Shown in pieces: positions 50,901 through 63,600 of a stretch of DNA of 64,000 nucleotides. Source of the DNA: Hirudo medicinalis (taxonomy: Eukaryota > Annelida > Clitellata > Hirudinida > Hirudinidae); the NCBI GenBank assembly GCA_011800805.1, contig MPNW01000139.1:1-64000 (forward strand), in the 5' to 3' direction. Made by a program: the position numbers and the translations under genes. Below the pieces are notes generated by a model. It did no database searches and was not told the DNA's origin. It was given only the letters and a program-made list of their open reading frames with translations. Position 1 is the first letter of the stretch. Every line of letters begins with the position of its first letter.

Positions 50901-53900
50901 ACCCCTAGGGCCAATCATACCGGGAGAACCAGGTTGACCAGCATTTCCTAAAGAGCCAATTTCACCAGGATTTCCATTTGCACCCTGTGCACCAGTAGGT
51001 CCAGTAAATCCTTGCTGTCCTTGTTGTCCTGGTTGTCCTTTTTTTTTTTTTTTGTAAAAAGTGATAGTATAACAAAAAACCTCTCATTATGCTGTGTTTA
51101 GCATTTTTATAAGCTAAAATCAATTTCATTACAGCTAAGATCGTGTAAAAAATTAGAGGAGAAAGATATTCTTACCATTTTGACCCGGACTTCCTGGAGT
51201 ACCAGGTGACCCGGTATTTCCAGCCAAACCCGTATTTCCTTTCTGGCCAGTTTGTCCTGGTTGACCCGCAGCACCATTTTGACCCGAGGGACCCTGTAAC
51301 CCCGTAATGCCAGACAAACCAGTGTCTCCTTTTCCACCTGTCGCACCAGTGAAGCCGGTATATCCAGGTCCACCCACCGCACCGGAGAAGCCTGCTTCTC
51401 CTGGATTTCCAGAAGACCCTGTGTCTCCTTTTACTCCCTGTTGTCCTTGTTGACCTTGTGGACCAGTGGCGCCTTGAGATCCTGGAGAACCAGACGATCC
51501 CGGAGATCCAGAAACACCAGTTGAGCCTAAATTTGAAGCGGTTTTTTTTAACAAATGAAAATTCTTTCATCAAGGAAATTCTTTCTGATAATTTAGAATA
51601 TAAGTTTCAGCTAAATAAGAATGATCATCTATGTCCAGAATTATGAGAAACTGCGTGGTCGTCGAACGTAAAATTCCTTCCCACCTTTTATTCCCGTGGC
51701 TCCAGTAAATCCTTGCGAGCCTCTTTGACCGGGAGTACCAGATATTCCTTGGGCTCCAGCTGGACCTTGTTGACCCAGTGATCCAGTGGGCCCCGGAGAT
51801 CCTTGCTGGCCTTTTGCTCCTGGGGAACCAGGATCTCCATTCTGTCCGGTTTGACCCTTCGCACCTTGAGATCCTGGTGAACCCTTGGGTCCTGCACTGC
51901 CGCTAAAACCGGTATCACCGATGGATCCTGATTCACCCATTGAACCAGATTGACCCGCCTGGCCTGTAAAACCTGTTTGACCTTGAACTCCTTTGGCTCC
52001 AGGAACACCTTCGTTTCCTGGTTGTCCTGCATCTCCTTTAGGTCCTGGTTGTCCAATATTACCAGGAGCACCTGATTGTCCAGGACGACCTTGAACTCCA
52101 GGAGACCCAGCAGTTCCAGCATCACCTGATGTTTCAAGGATTGATTTAAAATATGTACAGGGATTGCCGACAAATATATATCTTACCTCTTAAACCAGTG
52201 GCACCAGTGTTTCCTGTGGGACCGGTAAACCCTGTTAAACCCGTTGAACCAGTTGAGCCTTTTTGCCCAGACGCACCCGATGCTCCTGGAAGACCAACAG
52301 CTCCCGGTTGCCCGGGTTGACCGTCTGAACCTGGACTACCGGGCGTACCGGAAGTTCCACTGTCTCCAGGTAGTCCAGTCGCACCTTTGCTTCCTGTATC
52401 ACCAGTACCACCTGTGACGCCATCCATTCCCATTTGACCAGAGAAGCCTGTGTAGCCAGTAGCTCCGGTAAAACCAGTAAATCCAGTTTCTCCAGTGGCT
52501 CCAGTAAATCCTGCAGATCCGCTTGAACCCTGTTCGCCAGCGGCTCCAGGTTGACCTGGAAGACCTGCTGAGCCCGCGAACCCAGTTTCTCCCTGAAGAC
52601 CAGGCTGTCCTAACATTCCCACAGATCCGGTAAATCCAGTGGCTCCTGTTGAACCAGTACCACCGGTGCTTCCTCTAGGCCCCTGAGCGCCATTAGCACC
52701 TAAGTTAATAAAAACGAACATTTAATAGTTACAGTGAATGTCCTTCCGCTTAGTTTATACTAAGTGAATTGCAATTAATGCTGAGTTCTCGTTGCTTAAC
52801 AATAATACGTTTATGGCAACATTTGCGTAATTTTTTAACATGTTTTAAAGATTTGTTAAAAGTTGATATTGATAAAAGATCACTTCACCTGCTGCTCCGG
52901 GTGAACCGTTTTCGCCAGTAAAACCCTGAGGGCCTCTAAAGCCTTGCTGTCCTGTAACGCCGGGAGTTCCAGTCGCACCTGTAAATCCAGGATCTCCTTG
53001 GATGCCTGAAGCACCCGTGTCACCTTTTACGCCTGTGTCTCCGATTTGTCCAGGTGATCCAAAACTTCCAACAGGGCCTGGGATACCAGGCAATCCTGTG
53101 CTACCTACAAAACCAGTTGCTCCTTGAGGGCCTGTGCCTCCAGGAGAACCTTGTGATCCTCGATTCCATGCTGGACCGGGAAGTCCGACGGGACCTTGAA
53201 TTCCGGTGTCGCCTAGAGATCCGGTAGCTCCTGTAGAGCCCGGTGCTCCAGGTGTTCCATTAGATCCTGTGGCTCCAGCGGGGCCTTAATCAAAATTTAT
53301 TAGTTAACTTAAAGTTTGTAGTTGTTATAAAGTCATTTTTATTTCAATTTAATGTCATTTTAGCCATTTAAATCAGCGGAACAAATATTTAAGAAAAAAA
53401 TCTAAATACTTTTGGCGCTTTGTTGGTTAATTTCAAGATTTCACATGAAAACTGATCATTTAGAAATATAGTATTGACAACAAATTCACCAATGATAGTC
53501 AATGTCTACTTTTAAGTCAAAAGGTTACATTATGTCTTTGTAATTTTGGTGTATACCTGGCATTCCGAGAGAACCACTTAGTCCCGATGGACCAATCATG
53601 CCCGTTGCTCCTTTATTGCCTTGAACACCGGAAAGTCCCACAGAGCCAGTAGCACCGGTTGAACCGACTTGACCTGAGGCACCAGAATTTCCCTTAGCTC
53701 CAGTAAATCCTGCTACTCCTTGCATACCATTGGCACCAGGGCTGCCAACGTCCCCTTTAGGACCAGTTGAACCAGTAGCCCCAGTATATCCAGTAGCTCC
53801 AGTTGCACCAGAAAACCCGCTGCTCCCCGTAGCACCTTGGACTCCAATCGACCCAGTATCGCCCGGAAGACCTGTGAAACCAGTCAAACCAGTGAATCCG

Positions 53901-56900
53901 GTATCACCTGCCGATCCAGCATTTCCTGAAAATCCAGTTTCTCCTTTATCTCCAGTTGCCCCAAGCATTCCAGTTTGTCCAGGTTGTCCTTGTTGGCCAG
54001 TGGCGCCTGATAATCCCGGAAGTCCCTGATTTCCAGGTGATCCCTGTGAACCACTTCTGCCTTGAACTCCTTGCAATCCGGCGGCACCAGTACCTCCAGT
54101 AGCACCCGTAAATCCTGGCAAACCACTGTCTCCTTGTGTTCCCGCAGAACCTGGCAATCCTGAAGATCCCATAGAACCTGTGGCTCCACGTTCACCTGTT
54201 GAACCCTGTTGACCTGGAGTTCCAGCGTTTCCAGGAGAACCAGAGGAGCCTGTATCTCCAGTAGGCCCCTGCTGACCAACTAATCCAGTAGCTCCTTGGA
54301 CTCCGCCAGTCCCGCTAACTCCTTTTGCACCCGTAGAACCAGTGTTTCCGCTCAAGCCCTGCTGACCTTGAGCCCCTGTTGATCCTCGTTGGCCGGAAAT
54401 TCCAGATGTACCTCTATCACCTGCAGCACCTTGTGGACCTGGTTGTCCTTGGCTACCTGACTGGCCAGTTCTTCCAGGCACACCTGGTGCACCGATCGGC
54501 CCCTGTTGTCCTTTAAACAGTTTTATTTAAAAACTTTTACTATTGACCAATTTTAAATACGCATAAATAATGGCATGCAGATACTTTTTTTTTTTAATTT
54601 TTCGCTACTTCTAATTTAATATTCACATGAATTTTAAATTCTGTTTCTCCAAAATTTACCTTGCAACCCGTTTGTACCGGTTGATCCCGTTGCTCCAGCC
54701 GCTCCACCTACGCCATTGTCACCTGTAGCACCCACAGCTCCTGATTGACCCTGGGCACCTGATGAACCAGGTAAACCGGGCATTCCTGTGGAGCCTTGCG
54801 ATCCGGTAAACCCTTGCAATCCTGATGAACCATAACTTCCTGAAAATCCAGTATTTCCCGGTTGACCTTGATAACCAGATATTCCTTGGGCACCGGCCTG
54901 CCCAGTAAAACCAGTCGACCCTGTGAGCCCTGTGAATCCAGTTCCTCCGGCCGTTCCGGTATCTCCACTTAAACCTTTCTGTCCAGTCGCTCCCGTTGCT
55001 CCTGTGAAGCCAGTTGTTCCAGTCGTTCCTGTAAAACCCATTTCACCTGCTCTTCCGGCTTGTCCAGGATTTCCCGGTGCACCAGCGAACCCGGATTGTC
55101 CAGCCGGTCCCGTAAATCCGGTTGCACCTTGAGTTCCTGACTGGCCTGTGGCTCCCATGGCTCCATTAAAACCTGAATTGAAAGGCGAACGAATTATGTC
55201 AATCAAATTTTGTTAAAGGCGTTAACAACAAATCGCGTTATCAAAGGAACATTTCAAACAATTTTATTAATATATAAAGATTTTTAATGTTCCATTCTTG
55301 AAGTTAAACAATTTTATTCGCATCATAAATTTACTAGTCCATGGATACAAAAGGGTTGCACACCTGGAAGACCGGACGGTCCTTGAAAACCCCTATTCCC
55401 AGCGACTCCACTTTGACCCTGAGCTCCCTGAATTCCAGAAGTACCCTTGGGACCAGTTGCTCCAGAATCTCCCTGTGGTCCAGAAGTGCCCTTCTGACCT
55501 GGATTCCCTGATTGTCCCGGAGCTCCCTGACTACCTTGCTGTCCTGTGGCGCCTCTTTGTCCTGTCCATCCCTGCACACCAGTATCTCCGGTATCTCCAG
55601 AAATTCCACTTTGTCCCAAAACTCCCTGTTGACCCGTCTGTCCCGGCATTCCGTTTGTTCCGGAACTTCCAGTATCACCTGGACTACCTGATGTTCCAGG
55701 TGACCCCATAGGTCCTTTAGGGCCCCTTAAACCACTAAATCCTGGCATTCCAAGAGCACCGGGGCCTCCAGATTGACCAGTGGGACCCGTCTGTCCGGTA
55801 TTTCCTAAATTAAATACAAATCAAATTGCTTAAAGTGATAGACCAGAAGGCTGGTACATAGATGTACAAAAAACTTATTTGTCTCAAGTATGGGACTCAT
55901 AGTGACACTGTAATTATTCAATTCTAATTCTTATAGAGATTTATAAAATAATATCAGTTTTTATCTAACCTGCACTTCCTTGATTTCCTGGTAACCCTGG
56001 AGCTCCAACTGAGCCACTTGGACCAGGAGAACCAGGCGAACCTGCTGATCCCGGTGCACCACTTGGTCCAACTTGCCCAGGTGATCCGGAAAACCCAGTT
56101 GCTCCTTGCAGTCCCTGACTGCCTGGCGCTCCTTTGTTTCCAGATGATCCAGGAGTTCCATTAGCGCCGGAAAAACCTGTTCCACCAGTAGCGCCCATTT
56201 GACCGGAAGGTCCGGTAAACCCGGAAGCACCAGTTGCGCCAGTATAACCAGTAAATCCTGTTCACAATGTATTAATATTGCATTTGGACAATTATTTAAA
56301 GTTATAAAATGTAATGAAACATGGCAGCGTTACCCAGAATGCCAGAAGCTCCAGGTTGGCCAGTGAAGCCGGTTGTTCCTGTATCACCAGTCTGACCGGC
56401 ACCACCAGGTTGGCCAGATTGGCCTGGGGTACCTGGGATGCCACTAGCACCTGGTTGTCCCGACTGGCCTTGGGAACCTTGAGGACCCGGCAAACCTATC
56501 GTGCCTGAGGAGCCTGTGGAGCCTTGAGCTCCTGCATTTCCAGGTTGACCTTGAGAGCCAGCTTGACCTTGGCCGCCAGTGGCACCGGTTGCTCCTTTAA
56601 TTTCAAGAAAATTTTAAGCATGCATTGTTTAAGGAACGAATTAAATTAAATGTCATTTTTATTTGTATTGTCTAGATATTGTTTGCCAGAAATATTCCTC
56701 AAAATTTTGTATACCTTGCATTCCGGTTAAGCCAGAAGAGCCAGTTGCCCCAGTTGATCCAGTCGATCCCTGCGTTCCTTGCACTCCTGTGACGCCACTT
56801 GAACCTTGAACTCCAGATGGGCCTTTGCTTCCTGTTGAACCTTTCTGACCGCTAGCTCCTGACAGACCAGTAGCTCCAGCGAAGCCTGTGTACCCAGGTG

Positions 56901-59900
56901 ATCCGGTATATCCGGTTTCACCTGTGACACCTTGTTGACCCAATTGTCCAGGTTGACCTGAAATTTATAAATAATTTTGAATACAATTTTTAATTTTATT
57001 TTAAAATAACATAAAATTTACCTGTATTTCCGGCAAATCCAGGTTGACCAACGGTTCCTGTTGAGCCCGTGAATCCAGTTTCTCCGGTAGAACCGATGTT
57101 ACCTGTCCCTCCTGTGCCTCCTTGGAGTCCTTGTTGGCCCAAAGCACCGTTGGACCCTGCCTGACCAGGACTTCCAGGCAAACCACTTGGACCTTTCATA
57201 CCTTCTTGTCCCATTTGGCCCTGGCTACCCGGTTGACCCTTGTTGCCAGTATTACCTTGAAGGCCGGGTTGTCCTGAGCGATAAAAATAATAATGTAATC
57301 ACACTTCGAAAAATATTTAAACAACTCTCTTATAAAGTAAAAATTGAATGTTTTCTCTGCTTTTATAGATAATTTGTCACCTGTCAATCCTTGCAATCCA
57401 GAACTTCCTTGTTGTCCATTGTCTCCGGTAGCACCAGTGAATCCTGTAAAACCTGTGGCCCCTTGTGCACCCTGAGAACCACTATTGCCCGTAACTCCTT
57501 TCGCCCCTTGAGGACCAAGTTGGCCTGGCGTTCCTGTGTCACCTGGCTGCCAGGTAATCCAGATTGACCCTGAACTCCTTGTTGCCCAACATTCCCTTGT
57601 TGTCCTAAATTGCCAGTTGCCCCTTTAGCACCTCCTGGACCGCTAGCTCCCGTCGATCCTCTAGCACCTTGTTGTCCTTGTGGGCCTTGATCTCCGACAA
57701 TACCCTTCTGACCTGTGGTTCCAGTTCCTCCAGTTGAGCCTAAAAGAATATTACAAGCATGAATTTGCAGTCACACTTTTGAAAAATAAGTACCAAATAT
57801 TTACCTGGTTGGCCTATGTTACCAGTATTTCCAGTCGCTCCTTTCACGCCAGACTGTCCTTGAACTCCCTGCGAACCTTGTGAGCCACTCTGACCTTGCT
57901 GTCCCGTAAATCCAGTTATACCTGTTGCACCGGTGGCTCCTGCCATTCCAGTGTCTCCTGATGAACCCAGAGTTCCCTGCATTCCCTGTGCCCCTGTTGA
58001 TCCAGTAGCCCCTTGACTTCCAGGCAACCCTTTAAAAATAATTTTTTATATTTGCATAATTCATTTTAGCCATGTGAGAGACCAAAATGTTTTATCTGCA
58101 ACACTGTTTTATGCCATGTTGTATTAGTTGCTAATTAATTATTTAGTTTTTATGGACGAAGGCCATTCGTAAAATTAACCTGTAGGCCCAGATTGCCCAG
58201 TACTTCCGAGTGAACCCGGCTGCCCTACTGGACCTGCAATTCCTGATCCGCCTGCTAAGCCAGTAACACCTTTAGGTCCAGGCATTCCCGGAGAACCATC
58301 TGATCCTGCTAAGCCAGTTGCTCCCATGCTCCCTTTTCCACCTGGCATTCCAGAACTTCCGGAAGGTCCTGCGAAACCCGTTGCTCCGGTTGCTCCAGTC
58401 TCTCCAACACTACCAGGATTTCCGGCCTGACCACTATTACCAGCAGGGCCGGTAAAACCTTGAATGCCTGGCATTCCTGACTGACCTTGGCTTCCTTTGG
58501 TTCCTTGTTGTCCAGTCTGTCCAGTAAATCCTTGGTAAGGGCAATCAAACGGTTAATTACCAACCGTTTCAAAAATGTCTATCAAATTAAAAATTCTAGC
58601 CTCTAGGTCCAACTTGCCCTTGAGCTCCTTGTGATCCTTGTTCACCTGGTGATCCAGAAGGTCCAACTAAACCAGACTGCCCAAGGGAACCAGTGGCTCC
58701 GGTAAATCCAGTGTCGCCTTTTAGACCAGTGGCACCGCTAGCACCCGTAGAACCTGGTGTACCACTAGATCCTGTGTATCCTGTAGCTCCTGTAAATCCA
58801 GTCTGCCCTGCAACTCCAGAAATACCTTAGAAAGAAATAAATTAAAGCTATTTAAAAAAAACTGCTTACAAATGCTATATCTAATAGTATTGTATTAAAA
58901 TGATTTTGTAAACTGATTTAATAAGAAATAAGAATACTTGATTTCGTAATACAGCGATCATCTTAAATATTAATGAATTACCCGATTGTCCTTGGAATCC
59001 CGTGTTGCCAGTTGCCCCGGTAAAACCGTTGGAGCCCTGAACTCCAAGAACTCCGGGCGTTCCAATCGCTCCAGTCGCTCCGGTGGCTCCTGTCATACCT
59101 GTAGCACCACTTTGGCCGGAAACGCCCATGCTTCCTACCTGACCGGATGATCCTGTTGCACCAGTACTGCCAGTGACTCCACTGATGCCTATGCTACCAG
59201 GTGCTCCAAGTGAACCACTCTGTCCCTGTGCTCCTGAATCGCCCATTTGCCCTGGTTGGCCTGTTTGTCCTGTTGTTCCAGGAACTCCAGAGATTCCTTT
59301 GAGACCGGTGGAACCCGTTTGGCCCGTGCCTCCTAAATTAAAAAAAAATGAATATTGAATATAGTTTGGTTTGTTGCTTAGTTTAGCAAAGTTTGTTATT
59401 TTTTTAAATAAAAATGTGTCAAGCTAATTACCTTGAATGCCTTGTTGGCCACCAGTTCCTGACTGGCCGGTGCCTCCTTTTGCTCCATCCATACCACTAG
59501 GTCCTTGAAGACCTGTCGCTCCGCTCAATCCATTTGCACCGAACTGACCTGGCAAGCCTTGAGATCCAGTAGACCCGGTAAATCCCTTTGCACCCGAGGC
59601 ACCAGTTAATCCTGAAAGGCCGGGCGCCCCAGATTGGCCAGGTGTACCGGTCGGACCTTGTTGAGTGGAATATGGTTTAAAATTAGAATAAATAAAACAG
59701 TAGAATTTTGTATGTTATAATGCAGTTATTCAATTTGCATTATAAAAACACAAAATGCCAAAGAAAAAAACCTTGCGTTCCAGGTGTTCCAGGTGAACCT
59801 TGCGCACCGGCAGGTCCTGGCGAACCTTGCGAACCTGGTTCACCTTGAGAGCCAGATTGGCCAGATGGACCTTGTGTACCCTGTTGGCCTGTAAATCCCG

Positions 59901-60560
59901 TAAAACCCTGCAAACCTGATGTACCTGGTTGTCCTGGCTGACCGTTAGGTCCCGGTCTTCCCGCTTGGCCAACCATGCCAGGATCGCCTGGAAGACCAGT
60001 TGCCCCTAGGCTTCCAGGCTGGCCGACATTCCCAAGAAGTCCCGTAGAACCTCTGACACCTGTTGCTCCCGCTGTGCCTGTCGGCCCTTGCTGACCTTGT
60101 GGTCCAGGCTGTCCTTGCAATCCTAGATGCAAGGAATCATTTTAAATAATCTCTGAAATCATAAAATTATGTAAATAATATCAATACCTGTTTGACCAAT
60201 CTGTCCTGTATTTCCCTTTGCTCCGGAAAAGCCTGTAGCTCCAGTGGAACCGGTAGATCCCGCCTGGCCCATATTTCCTAATACACCACTCTGGCCAGTA
60301 TCCCCCGTGTAACCTGTTAATCCAGTAAAACCTTGAACTCCCTTATTTCCCGAGCTTCCAGTTGCACCAGTTTGTCCGGTTGTACCCGTTGAACCTGTTG
60401 CTCCGGTTGAACCTAAGAACGTGAGTGAATGAAATTTTCAAATAACACGAATCAATAGACGTATCAAGCATCCTAGAAAGTTATTATATTGTACATTATT
60501 TAGAGCCTTCTAAAGTCGCTCGAATGACATATTTTTATATTATTATTATTATTATTATTA

Positions 60561-60604
<44 letters not shown>

Positions 60605-63600
60605 TGTTACCCCACTCAATCCCGATGATCCGGGTTGCCCAGGTTGTCCTGAAGCACCAGGTGAACCTGAAGATCCCTGTTGGCCTCTCTGTCCAGCTAA
60701 ACCAGGCATTCCTGTAAAACCTAGAGATCCAGTGACCCCGGTAGCACCAATTGCACCTGTTGCTCCGGTAAATCCTGAAGAGCCAGTCACACCTTGAATT
60801 CCAGGTGTACCTTGAGCACCCGTGGCACCTTGAAATCCGCGTTGACCTGTGGCGCCCACTTCTCCAATTTGACCAGGAAACCCGGCAATACCATTGGATC
60901 CACTTGGACCTGTTGACCCTGTGGCTCCTTGGTTGCCACTTGCACCGGTTGTACCTGTCCCTCCCTGTGGTCCTAAATTTCGGAAAATTTCGGAAGCATT
61001 TTGTTACATTTAGAATCTGAGTAAAAAGTAAATCACAGAATAATTTCTTTTATCTAATATAAAAATAAATAAAATAGAAATAAATAACATACGTTTAATT
61101 AAATGAAACATAACTATTAAAATAAAATATCATTTATAAATTCAAACCAATTAAAAATTCAATTATTTACTGTGCAACAAATTTGATGTGAAATATAAAA
61201 CAAAACCTTGTAATCCTGAAATCCCTGGCTGTCCAATCATTCCAGGTTCTCCTGATGCACCAGGTAATCCAGGAAATCCGGTAGCTCCAGGTGATCCAGT
61301 ATTTCCGGGGCCACCCGGAATTCCTTGCGACCCCCGTCCGCTTTCTCCTTTTTGACCCTGAGGCCCGGTAGCACCCTGATCTCCGAGACTTCCCTTAGGC
61401 CCAGTTCCTCCTTGAGGGCCAGGTTGTCCGGGTGATCCAGCTGTGCCAGGCGATCCAGCGCCCCCGCTCGAACCTGTAAATCCTTGGGGACCTGTTGGTC
61501 CCATAAAACCTGGCTGCCCTTGTTGGCCATTGTCACCTGTAGCTCCCGATGGTCCAGTACCTCCAGTAAATCCTTATTTTTAATGAGAGATTTATTAGAA
61601 AATTATGTTCTAAGAACAAATCACAATCTAAAGTCACCTTGTGCTCCTTGTTGCCCTAAGTTCCCAGCAACTCCTGTGGGACCTTTGATACCTGTGGCTC
61701 CAGTGGAACCAGGAAGTCCGGGTATTCCATTAGCTCCAGGTTGTCCATTGGATCCCGAAGGCCCTGGTGAACCGACATTACCAGGTGCGCCTGAGGGACC
61801 GGTTTGACCTGTTGCGCCAACAGCTCCAACACTTCCTGATACGCCGTTAGGGCCTGGAAATCCCTTTGGACCTTGTTGACCCGCTTGTCCTGGCTGACCA
61901 GGTGTGCCAACATTTCCTTTTGGTCCTGGTTGACCTGACTGCCCAGTGGGACCTTAACATTAATTAGTAAAATTTTTCAATCAGGTAAAGCAATTGCAAA
62001 ATGTACTTTTCCACAAATTACCTGCAGGGCCAGTTGATCCGGTTCCGCCTGTAAAGCCTTTGGGTCCTTGAGATCCAGAAGGTCCAGAAGATCCTGTCTG
62101 TCCAGTTGATCCCGTACTTCCTGTGAAACCATTTTGGCCTTTCAATCCAGGTGATCCCTGAGAACCTGTCGGACCAGGTGAACCAGATGAACCTGTTGAA
62201 CCCGTTGCGCCTTGGGATCCTTGAGTTCCTGGAGAACCTGATTGACCTAGAAAATTCAACAGAATCATTATAAAAAAATACTTTATACATTTTCTGTTAA
62301 CATAGCAACCTTAATAATATCAATAATTTTATAATAATTTTATTTACCTTGAGATCCTGGGAAACCTGTACTTCCAGTACTGCCCATATCGCCTTGCAAC
62401 CCGGTATATCCAGTTGAACCAGCCGGGCCAGTGAATCCCAATTGACCAGTGGCACCAGTAAAACCAGTTCCGCCGGTGGCTCCCATATCTCCAGTTGCTC
62501 CTTTAGCGCCAACTATTCCGCTTGCACCTGATGGCCCACTAAAACCAGCAGTTCCCTGAAATCCAGGAAATCCTTGAACTCCCTTTGGACCTGTACTGCC
62601 GAGTGACCCCGTTGGGCCAGATAACCCTGGCTGACCCATCTGACCAGGTGAGCCAGGTGAACCACTCATACCAGGTTGTCCTGGTTGACCACCAGTTCCT
62701 TAATAAAAATTGGTATGACAATAAGAATAGAAATTTCGAAATCCTATTTTAAAAGAGGATGAGTAGAAAATTAATTAGCACCTGGTGAACCTCCTTGCCC
62801 CGGAGAACCGGCGGACCCGGGTTGGCCTGGATTTCCTGCTAGCCCAGGAAAACCGGATAATCCGTTTTGACCATCAATCCCTGTGGGTCCTGTTGAGCCT
62901 TTTGAACCTGACTGTCCAAGAGTTCCTGATTGCCCTTGAAATCCAGTAGAACCAGTGGCACCTTTTGAACCTTGTTGACCTTGGGAACCGGTTAAACCTT
63001 GTGGACCAGATTGTCCGGATGGACCCTGCGATCCCTGAGGTCCACTCGGTCCTGGAGAACCTGCAGGCCCCACTGCACCGGACAAACCTGATGCACCTGA
63101 TGGCCCAGTGTCGCCATCCGGTCCTTTTTGACCGACTGCTCCCGAAGATCCTGGTAGTCAAATAGAATATTTTCTGTTGTATGAACACCAGTAATGCTAA
63201 GGTCACTCGAAGTATAATAACCTAATAATAAAATTTTCGTAATCATACAATATTACTTCATATCACTCATATAATTCTGCTTCTTAACTCACCGGTTGCT
63301 CCTTGTGATCCCATCCCTCCTGGGCTTCCGGCATTTCCTTGTGGTCCCGATGGTCCTGTAGGTCCTACCTGACCAAGCGGACCTGCCATTCCAGCAGTTC
63401 CAGGTTGCCCGGATTGTCCCATCGAACCAACCGATCCTTGCTGCCCACTTGAACCGGTGCCACCCGTGGCACCTGGGCTACCTGATGGTCCAGATAGACC
63501 GGTATATCCTGTATCGCCTTGAGGTCCAAGCGGTCCTTGAGGTCCTGGTTGTCCTGAGGGTCCAGAAGGACCAGTTGGACCGGTGAATCCTGTGAATCCT

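Larger units (their letters stand above)
33097..51037 (-). other. Collagen helix exons 1-27 counted from the C-terminus
   Basis: Exons: 33097-33219, 33305-33511, 33591-33806, 33902-35277, 35347-35883, 36165-36767, 36847-37458, 37546-38256, 38430-38879, 38938-39710, 39849-40307, 40388-40980, 41055-42367, 42445-42903, 43191-43793, 44023-44607, 44695-45036, 45204-45329, 45512-45916, 45985-46875, 46961-47500, 47758-48090, 48185-48616, 48682-48996, 49102-50133, 50207-50665, 50777-51037. Each begins and ends inside a Gly codon (phase 1). Lengths are multiples of nine, apart from exons with a known lesion or a one-residue helix gap and the last exon, which leaves the helix. The part nearest the membrane (33.1-37.5 kb) is Pro-rich ([17 protein letters not shown]), while from about 39 kb upward Gln, Thr and Ser increase. 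Several RGD triplets occur (for example GPRGDIG, GQRGDVG, GERGDPG), as do GxxGER-type triplets. Confidence 0.92.

Noticed and set aside
34337..57554. Frame switches in the collagen as short introns or programmed frameshifts
   Set aside because: Each switch is a single missing base with Gly-X-Y continuing at once on the other side. No donor/acceptor pair fits, and five different contexts share no slippery motif.
60540..60610. Poly-Asn tract in the collagen protein
   Set aside because: It comes from reading the (ATT)n microsatellite past a clear exon end (CCGGTAAC-type donor at 60604). It is intronic.
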